Shown here piece after piece: positions 1 to 10,302 of a stretch of DNA of 64,000 nucleotides. The notes under the pieces are model-generated. The model saw only the letters and a list, made by a program, of their open reading frames with translations. It ran no database searches and was not told the origin of the DNA. The number at the start of each line of letters is the position of its first letter. Within the stretch, counting starts at the first letter, position 1. Location: positions 62,001-126,000 of the forward strand of contig NZ_QVMP01000004.1 of the NCBI RefSeq assembly GCF_010501095.1, in the 5' to 3' direction. Both the position numbers and the translations under genes were made by a program. The DNA is from Dysgonomonas sp. 520 (lineage in GTDB: Bacteria; Bacteroidota; Bacteroidia; Bacteroidales; Dysgonomonadaceae).

Positions 1-1242
1 ATCAGAATGAAAGCTGTGAACAAAGAAGGAACATTGAGCTCAGAATATGTTGAGTTTGCATTTAAAACCACAGAAGAAAATATATTTAAAGAGTTTGTAA
101 TTGGGGCAGACGAGTTTACCGCAAAATGGGAGCAAACCGACAGAATCACTCGTATAGAGGTGATTGAAGATGCCTCCGGAGAAGACGTGTTGGCAGATGG
201 AAATCTGTCGGATCAAGAAATTGCAAATGCAGAGAAAACTGTTTCGGGCCTGAAGATGGGAACCTACTATACTGTTACACTGTATAACGGAGACAAAATC
301 AGGGGGCGTCATTCTCTGAAAACAGCAGGAACTGCAGGAAGTGAGTCTTACAATGTGCAGCCGGGTGACGATATAGCTGCAGTTTTGCAAGAACTATTGG
401 ATTTGGGAACGCCTAATGTTTCGCTCATATTCGAAAACGGACAGGCTTATGATCTTCAAACTTTAGAAATACCAGCGGGTATGGTTTCCGTAACATTCAC
501 AGCTTCGAGCGGAGAAAAGCCAATCTTAAACATGAATAAGGTGGTTGCAGCTTCTACTATGGATGCGTTGGTGTTTGAGAACGTAAATCTTGTGGGCGAA
601 AGTGCAGAGACATCTCGTTTCATTGACACTAAAGTGGGTATTAGGAATATTAGCTTTACGGGTTGTAGCATAAGCGACTATAACTGCATAATACGTTTGC
701 AAAATACACCGATGGAAGTGGATAAGGTTTTAGTAGACAGATGTTTTATTAAGAATACCGGAAGTTATGGCGTGTTTAATGTTGGTGGTGCTCAGGTGCA
801 GTTGAAAGACCTGGAATTGAAAGAAAGCACACTTGTAGATGTAGGGACACAATTGACGGATATTCGTACCAATGCCGAACTGATTACTGTAAAACAATGT
901 ACATTCTACAATGGAAATGCGAAAATGAATCAGTTTTTCCGTTTCGATAAAAATAATTTGCCGGCGTTGGTGGTAGTAGAAAAATGTTTGTTGTCAGGAG
1001 CCAATGCAGACGGAAAGGTGAATGCAACATATCAGGACTACCTGCCTGCTCTATCCATTTCTTTTGCAGGAACATACAGAAGTTCCGATTTTCAGGAGAA
1101 TAACAGAAAATTTGCCGACATCACAGTGTTTGAAGGTACGGCATCCGAACTATTCACAAATCCCGACAATGATGAGTTCTTCATTAAACCCGGATCCGGA
1201 TTTGCCGGTGAAGGAGTAGTGGGCGACCCTCGATGGTTCTGA
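1..1242 (+). CDS. Beta-helix protein with fibronectin-III-like module (DUF4957/DUF5123-like), 5' end missing
   Basis: The frame is open from the first base, so the true start lies upstream; the first ATG at base 7 is internal. About 110 residues of fibronectin-III-like sequence come first (the end of one module and one whole module closing near KTAGTAG). A right-handed beta-helix-like region follows, with short repeated strands such as ISFTGCSI and ITVKQCTFYNG, and the protein ends in GDPRWF. That architecture and ending match the DUF4957/DUF5123 proteins encoded beside susC/susD in Bacteroidetes pectin loci, where they are thought to be cell-surface glycan-binding or lyase-like proteins. I see no clear catalytic residues. 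Two other proteins here (10303-11433 and 17325-19595) share the helix and a GD.RW motif. Binding of pectin is inference. Confidence 0.75.
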   Translation: MRMKAVNKEGTLSSEYVEFAFKTTEENIFKEFVIGADEFTAKWEQTDRITRIEVIEDASGEDVLADGNLSDQEIANAEKTVSGLKMGTYYTVTLYNGDKIRGRHSLKTAGTAGSESYNVQPGDDIAAVLQELLDLGTPNVSLIFENGQAYDLQTLEIPAGMVSVTFTASSGEKPILNMNKVVAASTMDALVFENVNLVGESAETSRFIDTKVGIRNISFTGCSISDYNCIIRLQNTPMEVDKVLVDRCFIKNTGSYGVFNVGGAQVQLKDLELKESTLVDVGTQLTDIRTNAELITVKQCTFYNGNAKMNQFFRFDKNNLPALVVVEKCLLSGANADGKVNATYQDYLPALSISFAGTYRSSDFQENNRKFADITVFEGTASELFTNPDNDEFFIKPGSGFAGEGVVGDPRWF

Positions 1243-1274
1243 TTATGCTGTTTTGATAAATTGCCGATAGGGTT

Positions 1275-1343
1275 GTGTCAAAAGTCTTTTCTCCCCCTTT
1301 AGGGGTTGCAGGGTTGCTTTGTAAAGATTAGGGCTTTTGACAC
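1275..1343. repeat. Short inverted-repeat element, copy 1
   Basis: A perfect 10-bp inverted repeat, GTGTCAAAAG at 1275-1284 and CTTTTGACAC at 1334-1343, encloses 49 bases containing CCCCCTTTAGGGG. Reading inward, the left end (TGTGTCAAAAGTCTTTTCT) is nearly identical to the complement of the right end of a second element at 11605-11721, so this is a dispersed repeat family and not a gene-specific terminator. It fills the gap between the partial beta-helix gene and GH95. It encodes nothing. It could be a MITE-like element or a transcribed palindrome. Confidence 0.7.
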
Positions 1344-1369
1344 CCCCATTGGTTAACTAAAAAGAAGAA

Positions 1370-3829
1370 ATGAAAAATCTGTTTTTTATATTCTCCCTAT
1401 TCTCTTTTCTTTCTGTTTTCGGACAAGAAAGTAATATGAAGCTATGGTACAACACGCCTGCAAACCTGTGGGTAGAATCGTTACCATTGGGCAATGGGCG
1501 TATTGGAGCCATGGTATACGGGAATCCCGTCAATGAAGAATTTCAACTGAATGAAGAAACCATTTGGGGTGGTTCTCCATATAATAACACCAATCCTTTG
1601 GCGAAAAATTCTTTAGGAAAAATCCGTGATCTCATTTTCCAAGGTCATAATGTAGAAGCACAAGCTCTGTGCGGAGATGTTATCTGCTCGAAGGGGGCAA
1701 ATGGCATGCCCTATCAGACAGTGGGTTCGTTACATCTCGATTTTGAAGAGCAGGAAGGATATGAGGAGTATTATCGGGAATTGGATATAGAGAAAGCTCT
1801 TACTAAAACGACATTTAAAGTAAATGGCGTTCGGTTTACGAGAGAAGCATTTACTTCGTTTCCTGATCAAATGCTGATTGTAAAGCTGACGGCAGCAAAA
1901 CCGAATAGCATTTCTTTCAAGGCTCGTTATACAAGTCCGTATAAAGATGCAAAATATTCAACATCCGCAAATGTATTGGAAATAAGTGGAAAAGCATCCA
2001 ACCATGAAGGCATAGAAGGAAAAGTACGGTTTACGGCTCTAACTAAAATTGATAATGATGGAGGAAAAATAAATCTGTTGTCCGATAGTATAATTAGTGT
2101 AACTGGGGCAAACAGCGTAACATTATATGTTTCCATCGGCACCAATTTTATCAATTACAAAGATGTATCGGGAAACTCGAAGGCGGTAGCGGAAAATTAT
2201 TTGAAACATGCAGGTAAAAAGACTTACGAAGAATATAAAAAAAGACATACGGATTATTACAGTAAATACTTCAATCGGGTTTCCCTCGATTTAGGCTGTA
2301 ACGATCAAGCAAATAAGACAACGGATGTCAGGGTCAGGGAATTTTCTCAGAATTTCGATCCTCAACTGTCGGCATTATATTTCCAATTTGGGCGCTACTT
2401 GCTTATATGTTCATCTCAGCCCGGAGGTCAACCAGCCAATTTGCAGGGAATCTGGAACTATCAGTTACGTGCCCCGTGGGATGGAAAATATACTACAGAC
2501 ATCAACGTAGAGATGAACTATTGGCCTGCCGAGGTTACGAACCTATCCGAGATGCACGAACCGTTTTTGCAACTGGTGAAGGATGTAGCTGAAACCGGAA
2601 AAGAAAGTGCAGCCATGTATGGTTGCCGAGGCTGGACTCTTCATCACAATACCGATATATGGCGAAGCACGGGTGCTGTAGATGGTTCGAAATATGGCGT
2701 TTGGCCAACCTGTAATGCTTGGTTTTGCCAGCATCTATGGGATAGATATCTGTTTTCGGGCAACAACGAGTATTTGAAAGAAGTTTATCCCGTAATGAAA
2801 CAGGCTTGCGAATTTTATTTAGACTTTTTAGTGAAAGAGCCTAAAAATGGTTGGTTGGTGGTTGCCCCGTCCTATTCGCCCGAAAATGCCCCAGTTGTAA
2901 ATGGTAAGCGAGACTTTGTTGTTGTGGCAGGCTGTACGATGGATAACCAAATGGTCTTCGATTTGCTATCGAATACTATCGAAGCTGCTACTATCCTGAA
3001 GGATGATAAGGCTTTCGTAGAATCGTTAAAAGAAACATTGTCGCAGTTGCCGCCTATGCAGATAGGCAAGTGGGGGCAATTGCAGGAATGGATGGAGGAT
3101 TGGGATAATCCGAAAGACAGGCATCGCCATGTCTCTCATCTCTGGGGTCTATATCCCGGATTTCAGATTTCGAAATTCGATACACCCGAATTGTTCGAGG
3201 CAGCAAAAACATCACTGATACATCGAGGCGATCATTCAACAGGATGGTCTATGGGGTGGAAGGTTTGTTTATGGGCGAGGCTATTGGATGGTAATCATGC
3301 ATACAAATTGATAGAAGAGCAGCTGACCCCGACGGTTGATGAAAAAGGCCAGAACGGAGGAACTTATCCAAACCTGTTCGATGCTCATCCACCTTTCCAA
3401 ATCGACGGAAACTTTGGATGTACGGCAGGAATTGCCGAAATGCTTGTGCAAAGCCACAGCGGAGCTATTCATCTTTTACCGGCATTGCCCGATGTGTGGA
3501 GCAAGGGTACGGTGAAAGGCCTGAGATGTAGAGGCGGCTTTGAATTATCGGAAATGGCATGGGAAAACGGCAAACTAAAAAAAGCTGTTATAAAGTCTCC
3601 GATCGGAGGAAAAATACGACTGCGCTATAATGATAAACTGTCATTGAATGGAAAAGAATTGAAGCCGGCGAAAGACAACACCGCTAATGTTTTGTTCAAA
3701 ACGCAGCCGGTGAAAAAAACTATAATAACAAACAACAATATTTCGAAGAATACCGAAACAAAGACGAATACCTATTTATATGAATTTGAAATCGAAAAAG
3801 GCAAAAGCTATGTTTTCGAGTGTATGTAA
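1370..3829 (+). CDS. GH95 family glycoside hydrolase (alpha-L-fucosidase or alpha-L-galactosidase)
   Basis: The 819-residue product starts with a signal peptide ending near FGQ and is predicted to act in the periplasm or at the surface. The N-terminal beta-sandwich begins with the family-typical [21 protein letters not shown]. The (alpha/alpha)6 barrel holds the GH95 landmarks: NLQGIWN near residue 357, DINVEMNYW near 377, SPEN with the presumed acid Glu near 505, and FQIDGNFG with the presumed base Asp near 679. GH95 enzymes invert alpha-1,2-L-fucosides or alpha-L-galactosides, both side-chain sugars of plant cell-wall glycans. Its place before GH28 and GH105 fits removal of pectin or rhamnogalacturonan side groups. 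The family call is firm; fucose versus galactose cannot be read from the sequence. Confidence 0.92.
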   Translation: MKNLFFIFSLFSFLSVFGQESNMKLWYNTPANLWVESLPLGNGRIGAMVYGNPVNEEFQLNEETIWGGSPYNNTNPLAKNSLGKIRDLIFQGHNVEAQALCGDVICSKGANGMPYQTVGSLHLDFEEQEGYEEYYRELDIEKALTKTTFKVNGVRFTREAFTSFPDQMLIVKLTAAKPNSISFKARYTSPYKDAKYSTSANVLEISGKASNHEGIEGKVRFTALTKIDNDGGKINLLSDSIISVTGANSVTLYVSIGTNFINYKDVSGNSKAVAENYLKHAGKKTYEEYKKRHTDYYSKYFNRVSLDLGCNDQANKTTDVRVREFSQNFDPQLSALYFQFGRYLLICSSQPGGQPANLQGIWNYQLRAPWDGKYTTDINVEMNYWPAEVTNLSEMHEPFLQLVKDVAETGKESAAMYGCRGWTLHHNTDIWRSTGAVDGSKYGVWPTCNAWFCQHLWDRYLFSGNNEYLKEVYPVMKQACEFYLDFLVKEPKNGWLVVAPSYSPENAPVVNGKRDFVVVAGCTMDNQMVFDLLSNTIEAATILKDDKAFVESLKETLSQLPPMQIGKWGQLQEWMEDWDNPKDRHRHVSHLWGLYPGFQISKFDTPELFEAAKTSLIHRGDHSTGWSMGWKVCLWARLLDGNHAYKLIEEQLTPTVDEKGQNGGTYPNLFDAHPPFQIDGNFGCTAGIAEMLVQSHSGAIHLLPALPDVWSKGTVKGLRCRGGFELSEMAWENGKLKKAVIKSPIGGKIRLRYNDKLSLNGKELKPAKDNTANVLFKTQPVKKTIITNNNISKNTETKTNTYLYEFEIEKGKSYVFECM

Positions 3830-3839
3830 TGATAAGAAT

Positions 3840-5495
3840 ATGAGACAAAGAAATAAAGAATATAAAATAGCCTTGCTGATATTGCTCGCAATGTTGCTAA
3901 GCTATACCAATTCTCAGAGTGTGATGGCTCAAAAAAGTTATAGCTATCTATATAGTGAGTTGCCTTTCAGGATGCCGGTACTCCAACAGCCGTCTTTCCC
4001 CGATAATGAAGTCTCGATAGCCGATTTTGGAGGAGTTTCTGACGGAACAGTATTGAATACCGAAGCATTTGAAAAAGCAATGAATGCCTTGTCGGAAAAA
4101 GGAGGAGGAAGGCTGATTGTCCCTTCGGGTATTTGGTTTACAGGGCCTATCGTTTTCAAGTCGAATATAAATCTGCATTTAGAAAAAGGAGCTTTAATTC
4201 TTTTTTCATCCGATTTTAATCTGTATCCGTTAGTAAAAACTGTTTATGAAGGTCTTGATACATATCGTTGCCAGTCGCCGATTTCGGGGCATAACCTCGA
4301 AAATATTGCAATTACGGGAGAAGGCTCAATCAATGGATCGGGCGAAGCATGGCGTCCGTTGAAAAAGGCAAAAGTAACAGATAGTCATTGGAATAGAGTG
4401 GTAAAATCGGGGGGGGTATTGAAAGATCCATCTTTTTGGTTTCCTTCCGAAAGTTCTCTGTTAGGAGAAAAAATGAAGGTGAATACCCCTAACAAAAATT
4501 TGTCTAAAGCAGACTGGGTGGCAGTAAAAGACTATCTGCGTCCTGTGATGGTGAGTTTTGTTGAATGTAAGAATGTTCTTCTAGAAGGGGTTCTTTTCGA
4601 AAACTCTCCGGCATGGAATATACACCCGCTAATGTGCGAAAATGTAATTGTAGACAACATAGTTGTCCGTAATCCCGGATACTCTCAGAATGGAGATGGG
4701 CTAGACTTGGAATCATGTGTCAATTCGATCATCGTTAATAGCATATTTGATGTAGGTGACGATGCCATCTGCCTAAAATCGGGTAAGGACGAAGATGGCC
4801 GCAGGCGTGCTCGCCCAACAATAAACGTAATTGTAGACAACTGTAAAGTATTTCAAGGGCACGGCGGTTTCGTAGTAGGAAGCGAAATGTCGGGGGGTGT
4901 AAGAAATGTGTCGGTAAACAATTGCCAGTTTTTAGGAACTGATGTCGGACTCAGATTTAAGAGTACCAGAGGTAGAGGAGGCATTGTAGAGAACATCTAT
5001 ATAAAAAACATAAATATGTTTGACATAGCCACCGAATCGTTCCTTTTCGATCTTTATTATGGAGGAAAATCGGCTAGTGAGTCGTTGGCCGATGGAGATA
5101 AAACTCCAAAAGAAGAAGTGTTGCCCGACGTAAACGAGACTACTCCTATATTCAGAAATATTTATGTCAAGAATCTCATTTCAAGAAATGCCCATCGCGC
5201 CATGTTCTTTAATGGATTACCCGAAATGAATATTTCAAATATCAATATCGAGAACGTGAGCATAACATCCACCATCGGGGCAGAGTTGGTAGAGTCGGAT
5301 GGTATTACCTTGAAGAACGTTAAGATATTGCCCAAAGAAGGTTCGGCTCTGATTTTGGATAATGTGAAAAATTTGAAAGTAACAGGTTTTACTTATCCCA
5401 AATCATTGAAACAGGTTGTAAGGATAAGTGGGCGTAAAACTAAGAATATAGATCTGCCCGATTCTCTTAAAAGTGAAAACGTTGCGCAAAAATGA
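3840..5495 (+). CDS. GH28 polygalacturonase
   Basis: The product hydrolyses alpha-1,4-galacturonan; the insert-rich architecture resembles exo-acting or rhamnogalacturonan-type members. The frame is open from 3780, inside GH95, but ATG 3840 follows the GH95 stop by 10 bases and directly gives a signal peptide (LALLILLAMLL-type core, ending MAQ), so it is preferred. The single-strand beta-helix starts at IADFGGVSDG. The GH28 signature is complete: NGDGLD with Asp near 286, GDDA with Asp 307/308, GHGG with His near 341, and RFK with Arg 372 and Lys 374. The gene overlaps the following GH105 gene by four bases. An eight-G tract lies inside it at 4409-4416. Confidence 0.93.
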   Translation: MRQRNKEYKIALLILLAMLLSYTNSQSVMAQKSYSYLYSELPFRMPVLQQPSFPDNEVSIADFGGVSDGTVLNTEAFEKAMNALSEKGGGRLIVPSGIWFTGPIVFKSNINLHLEKGALILFSSDFNLYPLVKTVYEGLDTYRCQSPISGHNLENIAITGEGSINGSGEAWRPLKKAKVTDSHWNRVVKSGGVLKDPSFWFPSESSLLGEKMKVNTPNKNLSKADWVAVKDYLRPVMVSFVECKNVLLEGVLFENSPAWNIHPLMCENVIVDNIVVRNPGYSQNGDGLDLESCVNSIIVNSIFDVGDDAICLKSGKDEDGRRRARPTINVIVDNCKVFQGHGGFVVGSEMSGGVRNVSVNNCQFLGTDVGLRFKSTRGRGGIVENIYIKNINMFDIATESFLFDLYYGGKSASESLADGDKTPKEEVLPDVNETTPIFRNIYVKNLISRNAHRAMFFNGLPEMNISNINIENVSITSTIGAELVESDGITLKNVKILPKEGSALILDNVKNLKVTGFTYPKSLKQVVRISGRKTKNIDLPDSLKSENVAQK

Positions 5496-6664
5496 GACAA
5501 ATGAATAAAAAACTTTTTGTCATACTATCTCTATTGATATTGGCCATACCTGCGAATGGCAAGAAATATTATCGGTGGATGACAGATTCGGATATGAAAC
5601 GCAATCCCGAATCGTGGATGCTTGATTTTTCAAAAAACCTGAAATGGAACTATTGTCACGGTTTGATGCTCCAGGCAGTATTGCAGGTTTGGGAAAAAAC
5701 TTCCGAGCCGAAATATTTTGATTATGCCTATTCTTATGCCGACACTATGGTTCTGGCTGATGGACAGATTAAAACGTATAAGTTGCATGAATACAATATC
5801 GACCGAGTGAATCCCGGAAAATTCTTATTCACAATATACAATGCCACAAAAGAAGAAAGATTTAGGAAAGCCTTAGAGTTGCTTCGCTCTCAAATGCTGA
5901 CGCATCCCCGAACTGCCGATGGAAGTTTCTGGCATAAAAAGGTTTATCCGCATCAGGTTTGGCTCGATGGCTTGTATATGGCTAGTCCTTTCTTGGCTCA
6001 GTATGGGAAAGAATTTAACGAACCTGCATTGTTTGATGATGCAGCTCAACAAATTGTAGATATCCGTAAACACTCTTACGATTCTAAGACAGGCCTGTAT
6101 TATCATGGTTGGGACGAAAGTAAACAACAAAAATGGGCCAACCCGGCAACGGGGCTTTCTCCTAATTTCTGGTCAAGAAGTATTGGGTGGTATATGATGT
6201 CTATCATTGATGTGCTTGATTTTATGCCCGCACACCATCCTCGAAGAGGCGAAATCATAGAGATACTGAAAGAGCTGTCAGCCTCTCTCGAAAATTTCAG
6301 AGATCCGAAAACAGGCATGTGGTATCAGGTAACGGATCAGATGAACAGAAAAGGTAATTATCTGGAATCTACCGGTTCTATCATGTTCATTTATTCTTGG
6401 ATAAAAGGCGCTCAGAAAGGCTACTTAGACAAGAGTTATGAGAAGAAAGGGAAGAAAGCGTATAATCAATATGTGAAAAGATTTATAAAAAAAGAATCGG
6501 ATGGTACTATTTCGGTAACAGACTGTTGTGCAGTTGCAGGACTTGGAGGTGAGAAATTTTACCGTGACGGAAGTTTCGAATATTATATTTCCGAACCAAT
6601 CAGGGATAATGACCCGAAAGCCGTAGGGCCTTTTATAATAACAAGCATTCTATTGAATAAGTAG
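5492..6664 (+). CDS. GH105 unsaturated rhamnogalacturonyl/galacturonyl hydrolase
   Basis: Members of this family remove the 4,5-unsaturated uronic acid that lyases leave on the non-reducing end of pectin oligosaccharides. The 390-residue protein has a signal peptide ending near ANG and an (alpha/alpha)6 barrel. The motif HQVWLDGLYMASPF carries the presumed catalytic Asp near residue 159, and WSRSIGWYMM is also typical. ATG 5492 overlaps the GH28 stop as ATGA, which suggests translational coupling; ATG 5501 is an alternative giving the same mature protein. It directly follows polygalacturonase and precedes two pectate lyases, whose products are its expected substrates. Confidence 0.93.
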   Translation: MRQMNKKLFVILSLLILAIPANGKKYYRWMTDSDMKRNPESWMLDFSKNLKWNYCHGLMLQAVLQVWEKTSEPKYFDYAYSYADTMVLADGQIKTYKLHEYNIDRVNPGKFLFTIYNATKEERFRKALELLRSQMLTHPRTADGSFWHKKVYPHQVWLDGLYMASPFLAQYGKEFNEPALFDDAAQQIVDIRKHSYDSKTGLYYHGWDESKQQKWANPATGLSPNFWSRSIGWYMMSIIDVLDFMPAHHPRRGEIIEILKELSASLENFRDPKTGMWYQVTDQMNRKGNYLESTGSIMFIYSWIKGAQKGYLDKSYEKKGKKAYNQYVKRFIKKESDGTISVTDCCAVAGLGGEKFYRDGSFEYYISEPIRDNDPKAVGPFIITSILLNK

Positions 6665-6680
6665 AACAAAATAAGATATC

Positions 6681-8480
6681 ATGAAAAAAATATTATTTAT
6701 CATTTTAACGATAATACTAAATATCCATCTTGTTGCACAAACTCCGGCTTTTCCCGGAGCAGAGGGCGGAGGTATGTACACAAAGGGCGGACGAGGCGGA
6801 CGCGTCTACTATGTGAATACTTTAGAAGACAATAATACAGGAAGTGCTGTAAGGCGCGAAGGTTCGCTGCGCTGGTGTCTAAATCAGAAGGAAGCAAGGA
6901 CAATCTTGTTTAAGGTAGGTGGAACTATCAGGCTCAACAGCCAATTAAGTATCAAAAATGGCAATGTAACGGTTGCAGGCCAGTCTGCTCCGGGCGATGG
7001 CATTTGCATTGCCGATTACCCTGTCATGATAGCTGCCGACAATGTAATTCTTCGTTATCTGCGCATACGTATGGGTGATGAAAAAATAAATGTTGGGGAG
7101 GCCGATGGTGCAGACGCTTTAGGCGGAAGAGGTTTTAAAAACGTGATTGTAGACCATTGCTCCGTGAGCTGGTGCACAGACGAATGTTCTTCTTTCTACG
7201 ATTGCAATGACTTTACGATGCAGTGGTGTATCATTTCCGAAAGTTTACGCCTATCCAAGCACGACAAGGGACCACACGGATATGGTGGTATATGGGGTGG
7301 AACAAACTCAACTTTCCATCACAACCTGATGGCTCACCACGACAGCCGCAATCCTCGGCTTGGACCGGGAAAGGAGGCTGCACCGCATACCGAAACTGTA
7401 GACATGCGTAATAATGTAATTTACAACTGGGTGGGAAACTCTTGCTATGGTGCAGAAGCAATGCGGGTGAATATAGTAAATAATTACTATAAGCCGGGTC
7501 CTTCTACACCTACGGGAACATCCAGAGGGCGACTTATAGCAATAGATAGAGACAAAAACGCAGGAAGCATAAGATATAACATCTGGGGACAATTCTATAT
7601 TGATGGAAATGTAGTGGACGGAACAAACACGCATGCTGTCAATACAACAAAAAATAACTGGGCGTATGGGGTTTATAATCAGTTTCATTCGTCCTATGGC
7701 ACTGTGTCGGAAGCAGATAAGGCTGCTATGAGAATGGACAAACCGTTTGTTGTCAATACGGTTTCTACCCATACGGCACAAAAAGCGTATGAAAAAGTTT
7801 TAGAATATGCAGGTGCCAGTTTAAAGAGAGACGCCTACGATGCAAGAATAGTAAACGAAACACGCACAGGTACAGCACCCTTCAAAGGATTATCTAAATA
7901 TAACGGATATTCAAATAATTATCCCGGATCAACTGTCGACTGGAAAAGCAAAAATTACCCTAAAGCCGGCATTATAGACTCTCAGTCGGACCTTAAACCT
8001 TCCGATGCGGGCGATGATTGGTCGGCATGGCCAACCTTGATACAAGGAGAAGTTCTGGAAGACACTGACAGGGATGGAATACCTGACGGATGGTTAAGTG
8101 CTAATTATCCGGGCAAAACCGCAACAGACATAAATGATGAAGGATATACGTATTTAGAAATTTATTTAAACAATCTGGTAAAAGATATAACAGAGGGTCA
8201 GAATAAAGAAACATCAGGCATAGTGTCCGAATCCTTCGATTGCGCACAGAGTAAAGTAACTGCATATTACGATAATGGTTCCGATTCTATAAATATTCAA
8301 TCTCAGAATTTGATAGAATCTATATCGATATATGACATTACCGGAGGATTAATAAAAAGAATAACCTCGTGTAATGAACATTATGCAACAGTGAATACGG
8401 GAAACTATCCAAGCAATTTTTATATCGTAAAGGTTACTCAAGATAACGGTCTGACTTCATCTGTCAAGGTGATGAAATAA
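6681..8480 (+). CDS. PL1 family pectate lyase with T9SS sorting domain (copy 1)
   Basis: The product should cleave polygalacturonate by beta-elimination and be secreted through the type IX system. A signal peptide ending VAQ is followed by the family opening FPGAEGGG and a parallel beta-helix. Family landmarks include TVAGQSAPGDGI, VDHCSVSW and SRNPRLGP, whose arginines near residues 223 and 226 are candidates for the catalytic base. A calcium-loop-like DTDRDGIPDGW lies near 461-471. The last 80 or so residues (SISIYDITGGLIKR to VKVMK) look like a type A T9SS C-terminal sorting domain. It is a tandem paralogue of the next gene, with near-identical segments such as GRGG.VYYVNTLED and REGSLRWCLN. 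Confidence 0.9.
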   Translation: MKKILFIILTIILNIHLVAQTPAFPGAEGGGMYTKGGRGGRVYYVNTLEDNNTGSAVRREGSLRWCLNQKEARTILFKVGGTIRLNSQLSIKNGNVTVAGQSAPGDGICIADYPVMIAADNVILRYLRIRMGDEKINVGEADGADALGGRGFKNVIVDHCSVSWCTDECSSFYDCNDFTMQWCIISESLRLSKHDKGPHGYGGIWGGTNSTFHHNLMAHHDSRNPRLGPGKEAAPHTETVDMRNNVIYNWVGNSCYGAEAMRVNIVNNYYKPGPSTPTGTSRGRLIAIDRDKNAGSIRYNIWGQFYIDGNVVDGTNTHAVNTTKNNWAYGVYNQFHSSYGTVSEADKAAMRMDKPFVVNTVSTHTAQKAYEKVLEYAGASLKRDAYDARIVNETRTGTAPFKGLSKYNGYSNNYPGSTVDWKSKNYPKAGIIDSQSDLKPSDAGDDWSAWPTLIQGEVLEDTDRDGIPDGWLSANYPGKTATDINDEGYTYLEIYLNNLVKDITEGQNKETSGIVSESFDCAQSKVTAYYDNGSDSINIQSQNLIESISIYDITGGLIKRITSCNEHYATVNTGNYPSNFYIVKVTQDNGLTSSVKVMK

Positions 8481-8508
8481 AGAATATCAACCACACAAAA
8501 TTATTGTA

Positions 8509-10257
8509 ATGAAAAAAATATTGTCAATCATTTTAGGTATAACATTAAGCATTCAGCTCGGAGCTCAAACTCCTCTTGCATTTCCCGGTGCAGGTGGTGC
8601 AGGTAAATACACAACGGGCGGACGGGGCGGCACTGTATATTATGTAAACACGCTCGAAGATACCAATACCGGTAGCGCTATACAAAGAGAGGGTTCGCTT
8701 CGTTGGTGTTTAAATAGAAGTGGAAAACGGACTATCTTATTCAAGGTGAGCGGAACAATTAAATTGACCAGTGAGTTGAGAATAAAAAATGGAGATGTAA
8801 CAATAGCCGGGCAAACAGCCCCCGGCGATGGTATTTGCATTGCTGACTATCCGGTCACCATTTCTGCCGATAATGTAATCATACGCTATTTGCGTTTCCG
8901 TCCGGGCGATGCAAGTAAAGGAGAGCCTGATGGATTAGGAGGAATGGACAGAAAGAATATCATCATAGACCATTGTTCCATTAGTTGGAGTGTAGACGAA
9001 GGCCTTTCCGTTTACGGAATAGAAAACCTGACTGTGCAATGGTGTTTGGTGTCGGAGGCGTTGAGGGTATCTTCACATGGCAAGGGAACACACTGTTATG
9101 GAGGAAACTGGGGTGGAAACAAGGCATCTTACCATCACAATATGATTGCACATTGCGAAAGCAGGGTTCCTCGCCTCGGGCCACGTGCCAGTACTCAGCA
9201 AAACGAATTTGTAGATATTCGCAACAATGTCTTTTATAATTGGGCAGGCAATGGTTGCTATGGCGGCGAAGGCATGAATGTAAACATAGTGAACAACTAC
9301 TACAAACCCGGACCCGCAACAGACAAAGCGTCTGCTAAAGTTAAATATAGAATTGTGTCTATCGGTGTGCGAACAGAATCGTATGTGACCACCTATCCCG
9401 ACTTTGCTCCGATGAAACATGTTTGGGGAAAGTTCTATATCGACGGAAATAAAATGGATGGCAATAGCGAGGTAACAAAGGACAACTGGACTAAGGGCGT
9501 TTATGCACAGCAATCGAACGGCGAAGGTGTAGATTATCTATGGACCGAAAAAACCAGAGATACCATTCGCCTGAGCCAGCCTCTTGATATTGAATCTGTC
9601 AGAACTCACAGTGCCGATCTGGCTTACCAGCGCGTGTTGGAATATGTTGGATGCAGCAAGAGCCGTGATGAAGTAGACCAACGCATCATTTCTGATGTAA
9701 AAAACAGGAAAGCAACTTATACTGCCTCTGGCAACAAATCGGGGTATATAAATACGCCGACAGATACTAAGCCGGCAGGCGCAGGAAGCGATTGGTCTCC
9801 GTGGCCGACTTTGGCTCAGGATAATGTTCCAACAGATAGTGACAAAGACGGCATTCCCGACGGATGGCTCGACAGCAATGGATATTCGGATAAAAAAGCT
9901 ACTGATCTGAATGAAGAAGGTTATACATATCTTGAGGTTTATTTGAATAGCCTTGTTCACGAAATTACAGAAAATCAGTATAAAGATGCCAATAGTGGTA
10001 TTGAGCCAGAATCGAGAGACGGTATAGAAAATCCGGTAACAGCACAATACAACAAACATTCTAATGCGATAAACGTATGGTCGCAAAACAAGATGAAGTC
10101 GATAGCTGTGTATAACCTTATGGGCAAACAGACAAAAAACATCGTTTGCCAAGATTTTCACGCAAGCATCAATGTAGACAACGATAATTCAAACTTTTAC
10201 ATTGTAAAAGTGACAACCGAAAATGACAAAATCTCATCAGTCAAAGTGATGAAATAG
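8509..10257 (+). CDS. PL1 family pectate lyase with T9SS sorting domain (copy 2)
   Basis: This is a tandem paralogue of the preceding gene, 28 bases downstream, with the same layout: signal peptide ending GAQ, FPGAGGAG opening, beta-helix, a DSDKDGIPDGW calcium-loop-like motif near residues 443-453, and a C-terminal sorting domain ending SSVKVMK. The catalytic region reads SRVPRLGPR with arginines near 219 and 222. The stretch between the helix and the DxDxDG motif differs from copy 1, and copy 1's acidic GEADGADALGG loop is shortened to GEPDGLGG, so the pair may differ in methyl-ester tolerance or chain-length preference. That difference in specificity is inference. Confidence 0.9.
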   Translation: MKKILSIILGITLSIQLGAQTPLAFPGAGGAGKYTTGGRGGTVYYVNTLEDTNTGSAIQREGSLRWCLNRSGKRTILFKVSGTIKLTSELRIKNGDVTIAGQTAPGDGICIADYPVTISADNVIIRYLRFRPGDASKGEPDGLGGMDRKNIIIDHCSISWSVDEGLSVYGIENLTVQWCLVSEALRVSSHGKGTHCYGGNWGGNKASYHHNMIAHCESRVPRLGPRASTQQNEFVDIRNNVFYNWAGNGCYGGEGMNVNIVNNYYKPGPATDKASAKVKYRIVSIGVRTESYVTTYPDFAPMKHVWGKFYIDGNKMDGNSEVTKDNWTKGVYAQQSNGEGVDYLWTEKTRDTIRLSQPLDIESVRTHSADLAYQRVLEYVGCSKSRDEVDQRIISDVKNRKATYTASGNKSGYINTPTDTKPAGAGSDWSPWPTLAQDNVPTDSDKDGIPDGWLDSNGYSDKKATDLNEEGYTYLEVYLNSLVHEITENQYKDANSGIEPESRDGIENPVTAQYNKHSNAINVWSQNKMKSIAVYNLMGKQTKNIVCQDFHASINVDNDNSNFYIVKVTTENDKISSVKVMK

Positions 10258-10302
10258 AAAATGAATATAAAACTTTTTTTAAACCGTTAAAACCAATTGA
10301 TT

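Noticed and set aside
3780..3839. N-terminal extension of the GH28 protein into the GH95 gene
   Set aside because: The extra 20 residues are translated from GH95 coding sequence in another frame and would place charged residues before the signal peptide.
7308..7781. A 157-codon minus-strand frame opposite the first pectate lyase
   Set aside because: Antisense shadow; composition and lack of a start context argue against a gene.
9538..10161. A 207-codon minus-strand frame opposite the second pectate lyase
   Set aside because: It is antisense to a fully supported PL1 gene, has cysteine/isoleucine-rich low-quality composition and shows no domain.
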